From Staphylococcus carnosus (GTDB lineage: Bacteria > Bacillota > Bacilli > Staphylococcales > Staphylococcaceae): DNA of 64,000 bases. The position numbers and the translations under genes are program-made. The notes below the pieces were generated by a model. The model was not told the DNA's origin. It was given only the letters and a program-made list of their open reading frames with translations, and did not search any database. This document shows, in pieces, positions 49,532 to 60,999 of the stretch (position 1 is the first letter of the stretch; every line of letters starts with the position of its first letter). The stretch is from assembly GCF_900458435.1 (NCBI RefSeq), contig NZ_UHCT01000001.1, positions 1,550,001-1,614,000 on the forward strand, written 5' to 3'.

Positions 49532-50794
49532 TTAATCTTGCTTCTTTCCTTCATCATTTGTTTTTTGTCGATAACCTTCTACAGTATAGCTCTCATCTTC
49601 TTCATTAAAATCTAATTGATTAATGATAGTATGACGTTTTAAGAAATAAAGTCGATCTGCATCATCTGCAGGCACTTTTTCTGTATAAGGTTCCATTTGT
49701 TTTTCTACTTGTTCGATTAAAAGTGCACGCACACGTTCTCTATCTTCTTCATTTTTAGCTGAAACGAAGACATTTGGAAGCTGAGACGCAGGTGCAGGTC
49801 CTTCATGCATATCCTTTTTATTAAAGATAACTGCTTGCGGTATTTTATCCATATCTAAGTCACCGATAATACGGTTGACTGTATCAAATTGCGTACGGTA
49901 ATCTTCATTACTCGCATCTACAACATGCAATAGCAAATCGGCATCGCGCGCTTCTTCTAATGTTGATTTAAACGCAGCAATCAATGTTGTCGGCAATTTT
50001 TGAATAAATCCGACAGTATCAGAAATAATCAAATTAAAACCATCGTTGATTTGAATTTGACGTGTCTTTGGATCTAATGTTGCAAATAATAAGTCTTTTT
50101 CGTATGTGGATTCATCAGCTAAAATATTGAACCAAGTAGATTTGCCGGCATTCGTATAACCGACTAAAGCTACTTGAAATACTTGATTTTGACGACGTTT
50201 GCTGCGATAACGCTCACGATGTTCAACTGTAGCTTTTAATTGATGTTTAATTTCATTCATTCTGCGACGTATATGACGACGGTCTGTCTCAAGTTTCGTT
50301 TCACCAGGGCCTCTTGTTCCGATTCCACCGCCAAGTCTTGATAAACTTTTACCGTGGCCTTGCAAACGCGGCATTAAATAATCTAATTGTGCCAATTCAA
50401 CTTGTAATTTACCTTCTTTACTGCTGGCACGCATCGCAAATATTTCTAAAATCAGTTGTGTTCTATCAATGATTTTGACACCAAGTGTATCGTTTAAACT
50501 TTTAGATTGTGATGTTGTCAATTCATCATTGACCACTACAACATCGACATCATACATGTCCACAAATTCTTTAATTTCATATTGCTTCCCTTTGCCTACA
50601 TATGTCTTTTCTTCAATGCGATCTTTGGATTGTGTAATCTCACCAATCACATCCAACCGGCATGACTCAGAAAGTGCTTTTAGTTCTTCCATGGTAGAAG
50701 CAAAATCATAATCTTGCTCATCATAAGCATCTACACCGACAAGCAGTGCTTTTTCGACTGTTTCTTCCGTATTATAAATTTTCTCTTGAGGCAA
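49532..50794 (-). CDS. hflX: GTPase HflX
   Basis: 420-residue ribosome-associated GTPase that rescues or splits stalled ribosomes. N-terminal HflX domain with the glycine-rich linker GGGIGTRGPGETKLETDRR, then the GTPase: P-loop VALVGYTNAGKSTWFN, switch DTVGFIQKLPTTLI and NKKD. Start TTG 50794 follows AAAGGGGAT. Followed without gap by the PLP-enzyme gene and divergent from the glutathione peroxidase gene. Confidence 0.94.
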   Translation of the reverse strand: MPQEKIYNTEETVEKALLVGVDAYDEQDYDFASTMEELKALSESCRLDVIGEITQSKDRIEEKTYVGKGKQYEIKEFVDMYDVDVVVVNDELTTSQSKSLNDTLGVKIIDRTQLILEIFAMRASSKEGKLQVELAQLDYLMPRLQGHGKSLSRLGGGIGTRGPGETKLETDRRHIRRRMNEIKHQLKATVEHRERYRSKRRQNQVFQVALVGYTNAGKSTWFNILADESTYEKDLLFATLDPKTRQIQINDGFNLIISDTVGFIQKLPTTLIAAFKSTLEEARDADLLLHVVDASNEDYRTQFDTVNRIIGDLDMDKIPQAVIFNKKDMHEGPAPASQLPNVFVSAKNEEDRERVRALLIEQVEKQMEPYTEKVPADDADRLYFLKRHTIINQLDFNEEDESYTVEGYRQKTNDEGKKQD

Positions 50795-50941
50795 AAAATA
50801 ATCCCCTTTCTCAATAGCTCTATATTCAAATTTTTTATTTAAATTTAATACGTATAATCCTTACCTATTCTATCACAGTGCATATAGAAAGACTATTACT
50901 GTGAAATATGATACCTTTGTCACAACGAGGTGAAATTAACG

Positions 50942-51415
50942 ATGAATATATATGATATTGAAGTAACTAAAGTTAACGGCGATACATATCGCTTAAATAA
51001 ATACAAAGGTGATGTAATGCTGATTGTGAACACAGCAAGCCAATGCGGATTCACACCGCAATTTGAAGGATTACAAGCCTTATATGAAAAATATAAAGAC
51101 CAGGGCTTCACTGTATTAGGATTCCCTTGCAACCAATTTGGAAAACAAGAGCCTGGCAACGGTCAAGAAGCCATGCAAAATTGCAAAATCAACTATGGGG
51201 TAACTTTCCCAATGCACGAAAAAATTAAAGTTAACGGTGAGGAACGTCATCCATTATATAAATTCCTTACAGAACAGCAAAATGGGTTCTTCAACAGTAA
51301 AATCAAATGGAATTTCACAAAATTTTTAGTGGATCGTGACGGTAATGTAGTTAATCGTTTTTCTCCACAAAAAAGTCCAAGTCAAATTGAATCTGATATC
51401 GAAGACTTATTATAA
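50942..51415 (+). CDS. bsaA: Glutathione peroxidase-like thiol peroxidase
   Basis: 157-residue peroxidase of the GPx fold, in bacteria usually thioredoxin- or bacillithiol-dependent because glutathione is absent. The peroxidatic Cys35 is in [11 protein letters not shown], the second conserved cysteine (Cys63) in [13 protein letters not shown], and the catalytic Trp/Asn in [14 protein letters not shown] 50942 follows GAGGTGAAATTAACG; an in-frame GTG four codons earlier lies inside that site. The S. aureus homologue at this place is labelled bsaA. Confidence 0.92.
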   Translation: MNIYDIEVTKVNGDTYRLNKYKGDVMLIVNTASQCGFTPQFEGLQALYEKYKDQGFTVLGFPCNQFGKQEPGNGQEAMQNCKINYGVTFPMHEKIKVNGEERHPLYKFLTEQQNGFFNSKIKWNFTKFLVDRDGNVVNRFSPQKSPSQIESDIEDLL

Positions 51416-51464
51416 GTTGTATTGAAAATGAGATAACACATTCTCTTATCAGATATTTAAAATT

Positions 51465-51536
51465 AAAAAAACGCACGCTACAGCTTTTTCAATACCTTTT
51501 GGTATTGATTTCCCACTGTTGCGTGCGGTTTTTTAA
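51465..51536. terminator. Large two-tier bidirectional terminator between bsaA and hfq
   Basis: Outer stem CGCACGC / GCGTGCG with a further ACAG/CTGT pairing, and an inner perfect hairpin TCAATACC / GGTATTGA, flanked by A7 and T6 runs. It serves convergent transcripts from both sides. Confidence 0.85.
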
Positions 51537-51696
51537 TAAACATAATTTATCTTCAATTACTAAATATACAGCAAATAAAACCAGTATCTCATTGCGTTCC
51601 AATTTTATCGTCGCGCTTTAAAAAATGGTTGCAATATTACTACGGGTGTCGTGAAGCGTTAGCTAATTTATTAGTACTGTATAAAGCATTTACCAA

Positions 51697-51912
51697 TTAA
51701 GCTTCTACAGCTGAAGGTTCTTGTGTAAATGTGCTGATGGCGTGTTTATAAATTAAATGATTTCTACCTTGAGACAAAAGATTTACAACGTTGTCATCAA
51801 AATCTACAATTGTTCCTTTCATTTGGAACCCATTCAATAAGAAAACAGTTAATTCTTCTTGGCCCTCTTTGAATTCTTGTGAAATTTTGTCTTGGATGTT
51901 TTTATCTGTCAT
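51697..51912 (-). CDS. hfq: RNA chaperone Hfq
   Basis: 71-residue Sm-like RNA-binding protein. Sm1 motif region TVFLLNGFQMKGTIVDFDDN and Sm2 HLIYKHAISTF (the YKHA motif). The C-terminal tail is very short, as in Gram-positive Hfq. ATG 51912 follows GGAGAGAGAG. It begins 1 bp after the miaA stop, the ancient miaA-hfq pairing. In staphylococci the regulatory importance of Hfq is disputed. Confidence 0.95.
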   Translation of the reverse strand: MTDKNIQDKISQEFKEGQEELTVFLLNGFQMKGTIVDFDDNVVNLLSQGRNHLIYKHAISTFTQEPSAVEA

Positions 51913-51913
51913 T

Positions 51914-52864
51914 TTAACTCTCTCTCCTTTTCTTTATTCGGGCAGTAATTTCATCTAATATCAATGGAAGCGATGTTTGAGCTCTATCAAACCATTGAAC
52001 ATCCATTTTATTTTTAAACCAAGTCATTTGTCGTTTAGCATAATTTCTTGAATGCTGTTTCAACTTATCTACCGCTTGGTTAATTGGAATTTCATGATTG
52101 ACAGCCGGTATAAGTTCCTTATATCCGATGGCCTGCATACTTTGACAGGATGTATAGCCCTGATTCATCAGCTGCTCTACTTCTTGTAATAAACCGTGTT
52201 CTAACATGCTATCCACACGACAATTTATTCGTTGATACAATATTTCGCGCGACATTTCTACCCCTATTAATAATGTATCATAATTTTCTGTAAATTGTAC
52301 TGTTTTCTTCCGATAACTTAAAAGTTTTTTTGTTTTCAAGTAATATTCCACCGCACGCAATACTCTTTTGCGATTATTAGGATGAATATCTTCAGCAGAA
52401 TCTGGATCAAAAGACTTTAAATAGTCGTGCAGTGCTTCGTTAGATAGAGATTCTAGCTGCGCCATCTTTTCTTTAACTTCCTGCTCTTTTTCAGGAGAGA
52501 TTTCTTCTTTATCGAAAGGATAGTCGTAAATTAATGATTGTATGTATAATCCAGTTCCGCCGGCAATAATTGGAATATGACCGCGTTCTGTAATTTCTGT
52601 TATCAATTTTTGTGCACGTTCTTTAAAAGCAAATGCAGAAAAAGGCTCATCAGGATCTAAAATGTCAATTAAATAATGCGGCACACCCTGCATTTCTTCT
52701 TTTGTCACTTTTGCTGTTCCAATATCCATGCCTCTATAGACTTGTATAGAATCACCGCTGATAATTTCACCTCCTATTTTTTTAGCTAATTCTATGCTTA
52801 ATTCCGTTTTTCCTACAGCTGTAGGTCCCACTATTACTACTAACAAGGGTTTATTTGCTGTCAT
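51914..52864 (-). CDS. miaA: tRNA dimethylallyltransferase
   Basis: 316-residue enzyme adding dimethylallyl to A37 of tRNAs that read UNN codons. P-loop VIVGPTAVGKTELS, GDSIQVYRGMDIGTAK, AGGTGLYIQSLIY and the C-terminal QSMQAIGYKEL and HSRNYAKRQMTWFKNK. ATG 52864 is chosen; a GTG three codons earlier is also in frame and neither has a strong ribosome site. Its start lies inside the 3' end of the upstream hydrolase gene (14-bp overlap), so expression is coupled. Confidence 0.94.
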   Translation of the reverse strand: MTANKPLLVVIVGPTAVGKTELSIELAKKIGGEIISGDSIQVYRGMDIGTAKVTKEEMQGVPHYLIDILDPDEPFSAFAFKERAQKLITEITERGHIPIIAGGTGLYIQSLIYDYPFDKEEISPEKEQEVKEKMAQLESLSNEALHDYLKSFDPDSAEDIHPNNRKRVLRAVEYYLKTKKLLSYRKKTVQFTENYDTLLIGVEMSREILYQRINCRVDSMLEHGLLQEVEQLMNQGYTSCQSMQAIGYKELIPAVNHEIPINQAVDKLKQHSRNYAKRQMTWFKNKMDVQWFDRAQTSLPLILDEITARIKKRRES

Positions 52865-53801
52865 TTTGTTCACTCGCTTTATTTTTCTTCAATATATTTT
52901 TCTTAATCCAGTCGTACATGTTATTCCATGTTTGGTTATAATCTTCTTCAAAAAGTATTTCATGACGTTTATGTCGATAAAGCTGAACTGTAATATGATG
53001 AATACCATTACGTTTCATCACAACGCCTAATCTGCGGATTCCTTTACTGTAATCACCAAATGGATCTTCTTTACCTGAAATTAAAAGAACTGGCAAATCA
53101 GGGTTCATTTTTTTAATTTCAGAAGGTTTGCTTGTTTTCATCATTTCATGAAGTGTTTCATATATCACCTGGTTTGAAACTAAAAATCCGCAATACGGAT
53201 CATCACAATATTTATCAACTTCATCTCTTCTCGTAGATAACCAATCACTATTAGTTTCTGCATCAGGTATTCGTTTATTAAAAGGCTTGAATGCTAAATC
53301 ATTCACCCACTGCAGTCTGCGTCTTTTACCTAATATTGTCGCAATCAGTTTCATTCCAACCACTAAAAAGTTCCCTTTAATTTTCGGGAACAAGCCTGTA
53401 CCTGTCAGAATCAAACCTTGAGCAGTATCTGGATACATTTCGACATACTTACGTGCAATAATAGACCCCATTGAATGGCCTAATACAATATAGGGAAGTC
53501 CTTCACGTTCTGGATATAAGGTTTGCAAGATTTCATAAGCATCTGAGGCCACAATTTGAATGCTGTCATAATGACCGCGTTCTCTTTCAATAATGTCTTT
53601 GCCGTGGCCGCGATGATTGTGACGAATAACATCATAGCCTTGTTGATTTAACGACTCAACAAATAAGTCATATCTTCCCATGTGTTCAGCCATACCATGA
53701 AAAATATGTACGATACCGATTCTTTCTTTGTTGGCTTTATCGAGTTTAACTTCAATATTAGTACCATCTTCAACTGTTACTTTAAAAGTATTTGGACACA
53801 T
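52851..53801 (-). CDS. Alpha/beta hydrolase, monoacylglycerol lipase/lysophospholipase-like
   Basis: 316-residue serine hydrolase. N-terminal IVHIFHGMAEHMGRYD (oxyanion HG motif) and RHNHRGHG, nucleophile elbow YIVLGHSMGSIIARKYVE, acid in LLISGKEDPFG and catalytic His near the end (YRHKRHEILFEE). The pattern is that of PldB/monoglyceride lipases. Physiological substrate is unknown. ATG 53801 follows ACGGAGGT. Between glpD and miaA on the same strand; overlaps miaA by 14 bp. Confidence 0.85.
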   Translation of the reverse strand: MCPNTFKVTVEDGTNIEVKLDKANKERIGIVHIFHGMAEHMGRYDLFVESLNQQGYDVIRHNHRGHGKDIIERERGHYDSIQIVASDAYEILQTLYPEREGLPYIVLGHSMGSIIARKYVEMYPDTAQGLILTGTGLFPKIKGNFLVVGMKLIATILGKRRRLQWVNDLAFKPFNKRIPDAETNSDWLSTRRDEVDKYCDDPYCGFLVSNQVIYETLHEMMKTSKPSEIKKMNPDLPVLLISGKEDPFGDYSKGIRRLGVVMKRNGIHHITVQLYRHKRHEILFEEDYNQTWNNMYDWIKKNILKKNKASEQNDSK

Positions 53802-53940
53802 GATTTTTTACCTCCGTTTAGTACGCTCAATACTTTTTATGGATATTCTTCTATAAGTTTATCCAGCTTATTACTATTATTATAAACTATTATGACACAT
53901 CATAAGCACCTTTTCAGCCCGTTCACAGCAATGCAGGCAC

Positions 53941-53977
53941 AAAAAAGGAGCAAACATTTCAGCATGCTTGCTCCTTA
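53941..53977 (-). terminator. Intrinsic terminator of glpD
   Basis: Minus-strand AAGGAGCAAGCAT / ATGTTTGCTCCTT hairpin followed by T6, 14 bp past the stop. Confidence 0.93.
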
Positions 53978-53990
53978 AAGTAAAATCTTA

Positions 53991-55661
53991 TTATTTTTCA
54001 GCAGGTTGATTATTACCATGTGTTGCTTCTTCAATTGCTTCGTTTAATTCTTCAACGTAAAGCGCGCGTTGCTCTGCATCATAATTCAACAATTGAGACA
54101 TAACATCAATAACTGCATCTTTGTATTTTTTAACATCTTCAATATCAAAATACAACATACCTGTACGACGAATTAAGAAATCTGTTGGTTTATAAACCAT
54201 TTCATTTTGAATGCCATATACAAGTTCCGCATAAATTTCAATTGGTAATCCAGAGTTTTGATATTGTGCTGTATATGCGATTTGGTATAACGTATCTGCA
54301 TTTGAACCATATCGTCTTACAATATCTTCTGCAGTTTTATGATCTAAGTTATATTCTTCGCCTTCAGCTGTTTTTTCTTTAACGAATTGTTCATAGTTGG
54401 CACTGCCGCCTACATCTCCGCCTGAGATTTTAAGTTCTTTTGTTTCACATGGTTTGAATTTTAATTTATATTCTTGCTGCAGACGTTTAGAAACTAAGTC
54501 TACGATACCTTTAGCCATGTGACGATAGCCTGTTAATTTACCACCAGCGATAGTAAGCAAGCCGGATTTACCTTCCCAAATCTCATCTTTACGTGAAATT
54601 TCTGATGGGTCTTTACCTTCTTCAAGAATTAAAGGTCTTACACCTGCCCATGATGATTCAATATCTTTATCTTCGATATCTAATCCAGGGAACATGTAAT
54701 TCACTGCATCAATTAAGTAATCACGGTCTTCTTGAGTTGGAAGCGGTGATGTTTTGTCATTGTTATAGAATGTATCTGTTGTACCGATATAAGCTTTTTC
54801 TTCACGAGGAATCGCAAAAATCATACGTCCATCTTTTTCTGTATCAAAGTAAACCGCTTGTTGTAACGGGAATTTTGATTGATCAATAACAATATGCACA
54901 CCTTTAGTAAGACGCAATTGTTTATTGTTTTTAGAGTAGTCTGCACTGCGTACTTCATCTACCCAAGGTCCGCTGGCATTGATGACTTTTTTAGCATGAA
55001 TTGTATATGGTTCATCAGTAATCATGTCAGTCACTTGAATACCATTTACTTTTTCTTTGTCATCATAAGTGAAGTTCATAGATTTTGTATAATTTAAAAT
55101 ATCTGCACCTTTTTCAGCTGCACGTTTTAATACTTCAATTGTTAAACGCGCATCGTCAGTACGATATTCTACATAATAACCGCCGCCTTTAAGACCATCT
55201 TTTTTCACTAATGGTTCTTTAGCTAACGTTTCTTTTTTACTCAACATTTTTTTACGTTCTGATTTTTTAACTCCTGCTAAACGGTCATACATTGCTAAAC
55301 CGATAGAAGTAGAGAATTTACCGAATGTACCACCTTTATGCATTGGCAATAACATCCACTCTGGTGTTGTTACATGCGGTCCATTTTCATAAACGATTGC
55401 TCTTTCACGTCCAGTTTCAGCTACAACCCCAACTTGCAGCTGTTTTAAGTAACGTAAACCGCCATGTACTAATTTAGTTGAACGAGAGCTTGTTCCTTGC
55501 GCAAAGTCTTGCATTTCAACAAGCGCTACTTTCATTCCGCGTTGTGAAGCATCTAAGGCAACCCCAGCACCTGTAATACCTCCACCAATAATTACGATGT
55601 CATACTCTTTGTTCTTAAAATTGTCTTTAATTTCATTTCTTTTTAAAGTTGATAAACTCAT
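53991..55661 (-). CDS. glpD: Aerobic glycerol-3-phosphate dehydrogenase
   Basis: 556-residue FAD enzyme of the membrane face, oxidising glycerol-3-phosphate to dihydroxyacetone phosphate and feeding electrons to quinone. FAD-binding motif [22 protein letters not shown], then [18 protein letters not shown]-terminal DAO domain with [21 protein letters not shown] 55661 follows TAGGAGGCG. Preceded by a leader terminator typical of GlpP antitermination, so it needs glycerol-3-phosphate for expression. It has its own leader separate from glpFK. Confidence 0.96.
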   Translation of the reverse strand: MSLSTLKRNEIKDNFKNKEYDIVIIGGGITGAGVALDASQRGMKVALVEMQDFAQGTSSRSTKLVHGGLRYLKQLQVGVVAETGRERAIVYENGPHVTTPEWMLLPMHKGGTFGKFSTSIGLAMYDRLAGVKKSERKKMLSKKETLAKEPLVKKDGLKGGGYYVEYRTDDARLTIEVLKRAAEKGADILNYTKSMNFTYDDKEKVNGIQVTDMITDEPYTIHAKKVINASGPWVDEVRSADYSKNNKQLRLTKGVHIVIDQSKFPLQQAVYFDTEKDGRMIFAIPREEKAYIGTTDTFYNNDKTSPLPTQEDRDYLIDAVNYMFPGLDIEDKDIESSWAGVRPLILEEGKDPSEISRKDEIWEGKSGLLTIAGGKLTGYRHMAKGIVDLVSKRLQQEYKLKFKPCETKELKISGGDVGGSANYEQFVKEKTAEGEEYNLDHKTAEDIVRRYGSNADTLYQIAYTAQYQNSGLPIEIYAELVYGIQNEMVYKPTDFLIRRTGMLYFDIEDVKKYKDAVIDVMSQLLNYDAEQRALYVEELNEAIEEATHGNNQPAEK

Positions 55662-55732
55662 CCGAAACGCCTCCTAATTATTATCAGTACATGCATGAGA
55701 CAAGCTGTTCATTCTAAAAAAACATAAAGTAT

Positions 55733-55791
55733 TAAAAAATGAGAGACCTATCCCATACATTTCATAAAATTGTACGAACAGTTCTCTCATT
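55733..55791 (-). promoter_or_regulatory. glpD leader terminator (GlpP antitermination target)
   Basis: Minus-strand AATGAGAGA (55783-55791) pairs with TCTCTCATT (55738-55746) followed by T6, about 70 bp upstream of glpD. The arrangement matches the GlpP-controlled inverted repeat in the Bacillus glpD leader. GlpP action is inferred from that and from the nearby glpP gene. Confidence 0.75.
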
Positions 55792-55837
55792 CTCGAGTAC
55801 ATTTATTAACTTGCCTTTATTGTAGCATACTTTAAAT

Positions 55838-57355
<1,518 letters not shown>

Positions 57356-57371
57356 TTATGTCGGGAACCGT

Positions 57372-57437
57372 AAACAGCAGTTTAAAGTCCTAAAAGCAAC
57401 CCTTATCATCAATGTATAACTAGAATTACTGCTGTTT
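57372..57437 (-). other. Long-range hairpin between glpF and glpK
   Basis: AAACAGCAG / CTGCTGTTT arms 57 bp apart in the intercistronic RNA, without a U-run. It could stabilise or be a processing site for the glpF-glpK transcript. Seen in sequence; role unknown. Confidence 0.4.
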
Positions 57438-57516
57438 GTCCCTCTTTATTAAGTGATGAAAAAGTTTTAAAACTCAATTCACCGATTCAATCAATATTGT
57501 TAATAACCCCAAAATC

Positions 57517-58332
57517 TTAATAAATAGTGCCGATATCTTTTTTATCAATTTTATTTAAAACTAACCCAAGAATTAATGTTGCTGCAGTTAAAATAATTGC
57601 TACTACTGACATTGTATCAAATGCGCCTTTATATGCCGCTCTATAAATACAAGCACCTAACATACCACCTGCAATTGGTCCTAAAACAGGGACAATTGCA
57701 TATGACCAGTTTGATTTGCCTTTACCAGCAATTGGTAAAATAGCATGAGCGATACGAGGACCTAAGTCACGCGCCGGGTTGATAGCATAACCTGTTGGTC
57801 CGCCTAAACTTAAGCCGATTGCAACGATTAAACCACCAACAATAATTGGATTTAAACCATCAGTAAATTTGTTAATACCAATGAACAATAATCCCAATGT
57901 TAAAGCAGCAGTACCAATGATTTCACTGAAAAAGTTAGCGTAATAGTTTTTGATACCTGGGTCTGTACAAAATACTGCAAGTTTTGCACCTTGATCTTCT
58001 GTTACTTTCCAATGAGGCAAGTACATCAACCAAACAAGTACCCCTCCGACAATACCGCCAAGCATTTGACAAATAATATAACCTGGCACTTTATACCATT
58101 CAATACCGCCATCCATCGCAATAGCCATGGTTACAGCAGGATTCAAATGTGCACCAGAAAACTTACCGACTGCATAAACACCTAACGTAACGGCCAAACC
58201 CCAGCCTAACGAAATGTTAATCCAGTCACTGCCAAACCCTTTCGATTTAACGAGGTTTAAGTTTGCTACAACCCCGCCCCCAAATAAAATAAGAATGGCA
58301 GTACCTAAAAATTCTGCAAAATATGGATTCAT
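57517..58332 (-). CDS. glpF: Glycerol uptake facilitator
   Basis: 271-residue aquaglyceroporin with six membrane helices and two half-helices. Both NPA boxes are present: AHLNPAVTMAIA and YAINPARDLGPR; the Asp after the second NPAR is typical of glycerol-conducting forms. It lets glycerol diffuse in for GlpK. ATG 58332 follows AAGGAGG. Its leader carries a promoter overlapped by a perfect cre and a GlpP-type terminator, giving glucose repression and glycerol induction. Confidence 0.95.
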   Translation of the reverse strand: MNPYFAEFLGTAILILFGGGVVANLNLVKSKGFGSDWINISLGWGLAVTLGVYAVGKFSGAHLNPAVTMAIAMDGGIEWYKVPGYIICQMLGGIVGGVLVWLMYLPHWKVTEDQGAKLAVFCTDPGIKNYYANFFSEIIGTAALTLGLLFIGINKFTDGLNPIIVGGLIVAIGLSLGGPTGYAINPARDLGPRIAHAILPIAGKGKSNWSYAIVPVLGPIAGGMLGACIYRAAYKGAFDTMSVVAIILTAATLILGLVLNKIDKKDIGTIY

Positions 58333-58356
58333 TTATTTTCCTCCTTAAAAGAAGAC

Positions 58357-58396
58357 AAAAAGACCCCTACATAATCCCTAAGTAATGTAGAAGTCT
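58357..58396 (-). promoter_or_regulatory. glpF leader terminator (GlpP antitermination target)
   Basis: Minus-strand AGACTTCTACAT (58385-58396) pairs fully, with G-U pairs, to ATGTAGGGGTCT (58361-58372), followed by T5, between the promoter and glpF. Typical GlpP-controlled leader; binding is inferred. Confidence 0.8.
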
Positions 58397-58429
58397 CCAA
58401 TCTCTCTTATTAAATATTAACTTATAAAC

Positions 58430-58458
58430 AGAATAAACTTTCATGAAAGCGTTGTCAA
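58430..58458 (-). promoter_or_regulatory. glpF promoter
   Basis: TTGACA (58453-58458), 17 bp, TATTCT (58430-58435) on the minus strand, upstream of the leader terminator. Confidence 0.8.
58444..58457. promoter_or_regulatory. Catabolite-response element on the glpF promoter
   Basis: TGAAAGCGTTGTCA matches TGNAANCGNTNNCA at every defined position and overlaps the -35 box and spacer, a position that would let CcpA block RNA polymerase. Confidence 0.8.
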
Positions 58459-58500
58459 TTATTTTCTTAAAACAAAATCAATAATATGTTTGTGAATAAT

Positions 58501-59034
58501 TTACCATAATGATTTATTACTAGTTGTAACATATTCCGCGCCACTTGAAATTGCTGCTTCCACTTCGCTTTCCTGATCAATCAAACCACCTGCAATCACG
58601 GGTGTTTGTGTCTCTTGATTAATAATACTGATGACCTTATTTGCAACCCCTGGCAGCACCTCAACATAATCAGGTTGAACTTGCTTAATTAAAGCAATAC
58701 TGCGATTTAAAGCATGGCTGTCGATAACGAAAATACGCAAAATCGTTGCCACTTTTAAAGATTTTGCTTTTTTAATCACTTTAGGTTTTGTTGAAACAAT
58801 ACCTGATGGTTTGAATTTTTGAATAATATATTCACAACCATACTCATCATGTGCGACCCCTCGTGTTAAATCCACATGAATATAAGTCTTCATTTGTTTT
58901 TGTGCCAATAAATCCATAATTCCTTGCAAGTGGCCGATATGTGCATCTAACAGCACACATTTTTGATAATCTGTTTTCATTAATTTCTCTAAATCTTTCA
59001 TTTCACGAACTGCTGGTAATATGTGAGGATTCAT
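58501..59034 (-). CDS. glpP: Glycerol uptake operon antiterminator GlpP
   Basis: 177-residue TIM-barrel-like RNA-binding antiterminator activated by glycerol-3-phosphate. Family motifs: CVLLDAHIGHLQGIMDLL, YIHVDLTRGVAHDEYGCEYI, VEVLPGVANKVI and PVIAGGLIDQESEVEAAISSGA. It acts on the leader terminators before glpF and glpD. ATG 59034 follows AAAGGAG. It begins 11 bp after mutL, so it is probably read from the mutSL transcript as well. Confidence 0.95.
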   Translation of the reverse strand: MNPHILPAVREMKDLEKLMKTDYQKCVLLDAHIGHLQGIMDLLAQKQMKTYIHVDLTRGVAHDEYGCEYIIQKFKPSGIVSTKPKVIKKAKSLKVATILRIFVIDSHALNRSIALIKQVQPDYVEVLPGVANKVISIINQETQTPVIAGGLIDQESEVEAAISSGAEYVTTSNKSLW

Positions 59035-59045
59035 CTCATTCTCCT

Positions 59046-60986
59046 TTACATGATGCGTTTAAATAAGCGTTCTAATTCATAATTTGAAAAACTGATGATA
59101 ATCGGTCTGCCATGCGGACAAGTAAACGGATCTTCCATTTCACGCAGCTGATCAATTAAATCAGCCATTTCATGGTTTCTTAAATAATGATTCGCTTTGA
59201 TAGATTTCTTACAACTCATCATAATCGCCGCTTCTTCTCGAATTTTCTTAATGTCCACTTTGCGATGTTCTAACACATATTCTACCATGTCCTGAATAAT
59301 TTCTTGTGCTTCTTCTTTAGGGAACCACACCGGATAGCTGTTGACGATATAATCGTGACTGCCGAATGGTTCAAGATGAACACCGACTTTATCTAATTCA
59401 TCTTTATATTGATTAATAATCATTTGTTCATCTTTTGAAAAATGAAATGTCATCGGAATTAATAGATTCTGTACTTCGTTCGTAACCTCGCCGATTTTAT
59501 CACGGAAATATTCGTATTTAATTCTTTCTTGTGCAGCATGCTGATCTATCATAAACATACCTGTCTCATTTTGCGCAATAATATACGTACCATGAACCTG
59601 CCCGACTACTTCCATATAAGGTACACGACGGTGCGGTTTCGCGTGTTCTGTTTCGCGTACATCATCTTCTGATGATTCAATTTCAGCAGATGCTGCTTCA
59701 TTTGAAGTTGCTTCTGAATCAAATAAACCTTCACTATTTTTAGTATTTCCTTCTAGATCTTGCAGTACCGCACGCTGACCAGCTTGATAAGAAGCATCAG
59801 ATCCATTCTCTGATGTTTGTTCATTCGTTTGAAATGCTTGTGTATCACTATTTTCATTAACACGGTCCGTTTCCTCATCAGGTTTTTCTGCTGGAGGGTT
59901 CGATGCAGTACGATTTTCAAAATCAAGTTTTTGTTGTTCAAATACATCCAGCACTTTGTTTTTCTTATACAGTTTATTTTCATCATTATGCGGAATGAGA
60001 ATTTTATCTTTGAATGCCTCTTGAATTTTTTGGACTATCAATTGGTATAGCTGTTCTTCTTTTGATAATCGTACTTCTAGTTTTGTAGGATGCACATTGA
60101 CATCGACCAGTATAGGATCCATCTCAATATTGATATAACAAATCGGATAACGACCGATAGTCAATAACGTATGATAGCCTTCGACGATTGCTTTATTCAG
60201 TACAAAGTTTTTAATATAACGGCCGTTGATGAAAATAGAAATATAATGACGATTACTGCGTGAATGCTCTGGTTTTGCGACATACCCTTCTAAATGATAA
60301 TCACTTGTATCGCCTGTAATATGCACTAAATCTTTTGCTACTTTCATACCATATATCTCTGCCATTACTTCATTTGTACGGCCGGAACCATTGGTTTTAA
60401 TTAATACTTTATCATCAGATGTTAAAGTGAAACGTACATTTGGGTGACTCATAGCCATACGATTCACGATATCTGTGATTTTTCCTAGTTCAGTATATAA
60501 GCTTTTGACATATTTTAAACGCGCTGGCGTGTTATAAAATAACGATTCAACTAGAATATCAGTACCTTTTTTAGCTTTGGCTGGTTTTTGTTCTAAAATC
60601 GCACCATCTTCGGCATATATTTCATGACCGCTTTGCCCATCCGTACACGTACGTAACGTGACTTTAGCTACAGATGAAATACTGGCCAGCGCTTCACCGC
60701 GAAAGCCTAGCGTACGAATATGAAACAAATCACTATCTTCATGCAGCTTGCTTGTCGCATGGCGGTGGAACACGAGCTTAAGGTCATCTTCTTCAATTCC
60801 TGTTCCATTATCTACAACTCGAATTGATTCGATACCAGATTGCTTAATTTCTATATTAATTTCGGTTGCTTTGGCATCAAGGGCATTTTCCAATAACTCT
60901 TTGACGACAGAGCCTGGTCGTTCTACTACTTCACCCGCTGCAATTTTATTTGCCAGCGATGTTTGTAATTCTTTAATATTGCCCAT
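59046..60986 (-). CDS. mutL: DNA mismatch repair protein MutL
   Basis: 646-residue mismatch-repair ATPase/endonuclease. N-terminal GHKL ATPase: [59 protein letters not shown] long acidic linker (about 340-455) follows. The C-terminal domain has the endonuclease motif [12 protein letters not shown] and the CPHGRP site, as expected for bacteria without MutH. ATG 60986 follows AGAGGTG; 13 bp after mutS. Confidence 0.97.
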   Translation of the reverse strand: MGNIKELQTSLANKIAAGEVVERPGSVVKELLENALDAKATEINIEIKQSGIESIRVVDNGTGIEEDDLKLVFHRHATSKLHEDSDLFHIRTLGFRGEALASISSVAKVTLRTCTDGQSGHEIYAEDGAILEQKPAKAKKGTDILVESLFYNTPARLKYVKSLYTELGKITDIVNRMAMSHPNVRFTLTSDDKVLIKTNGSGRTNEVMAEIYGMKVAKDLVHITGDTSDYHLEGYVAKPEHSRSNRHYISIFINGRYIKNFVLNKAIVEGYHTLLTIGRYPICYINIEMDPILVDVNVHPTKLEVRLSKEEQLYQLIVQKIQEAFKDKILIPHNDENKLYKKNKVLDVFEQQKLDFENRTASNPPAEKPDEETDRVNENSDTQAFQTNEQTSENGSDASYQAGQRAVLQDLEGNTKNSEGLFDSEATSNEAASAEIESSEDDVRETEHAKPHRRVPYMEVVGQVHGTYIIAQNETGMFMIDQHAAQERIKYEYFRDKIGEVTNEVQNLLIPMTFHFSKDEQMIINQYKDELDKVGVHLEPFGSHDYIVNSYPVWFPKEEAQEIIQDMVEYVLEHRKVDIKKIREEAAIMMSCKKSIKANHYLRNHEMADLIDQLREMEDPFTCPHGRPIIISFSNYELERLFKRIM

Positions 60987-60999
60987 GATTTCTCACCTC

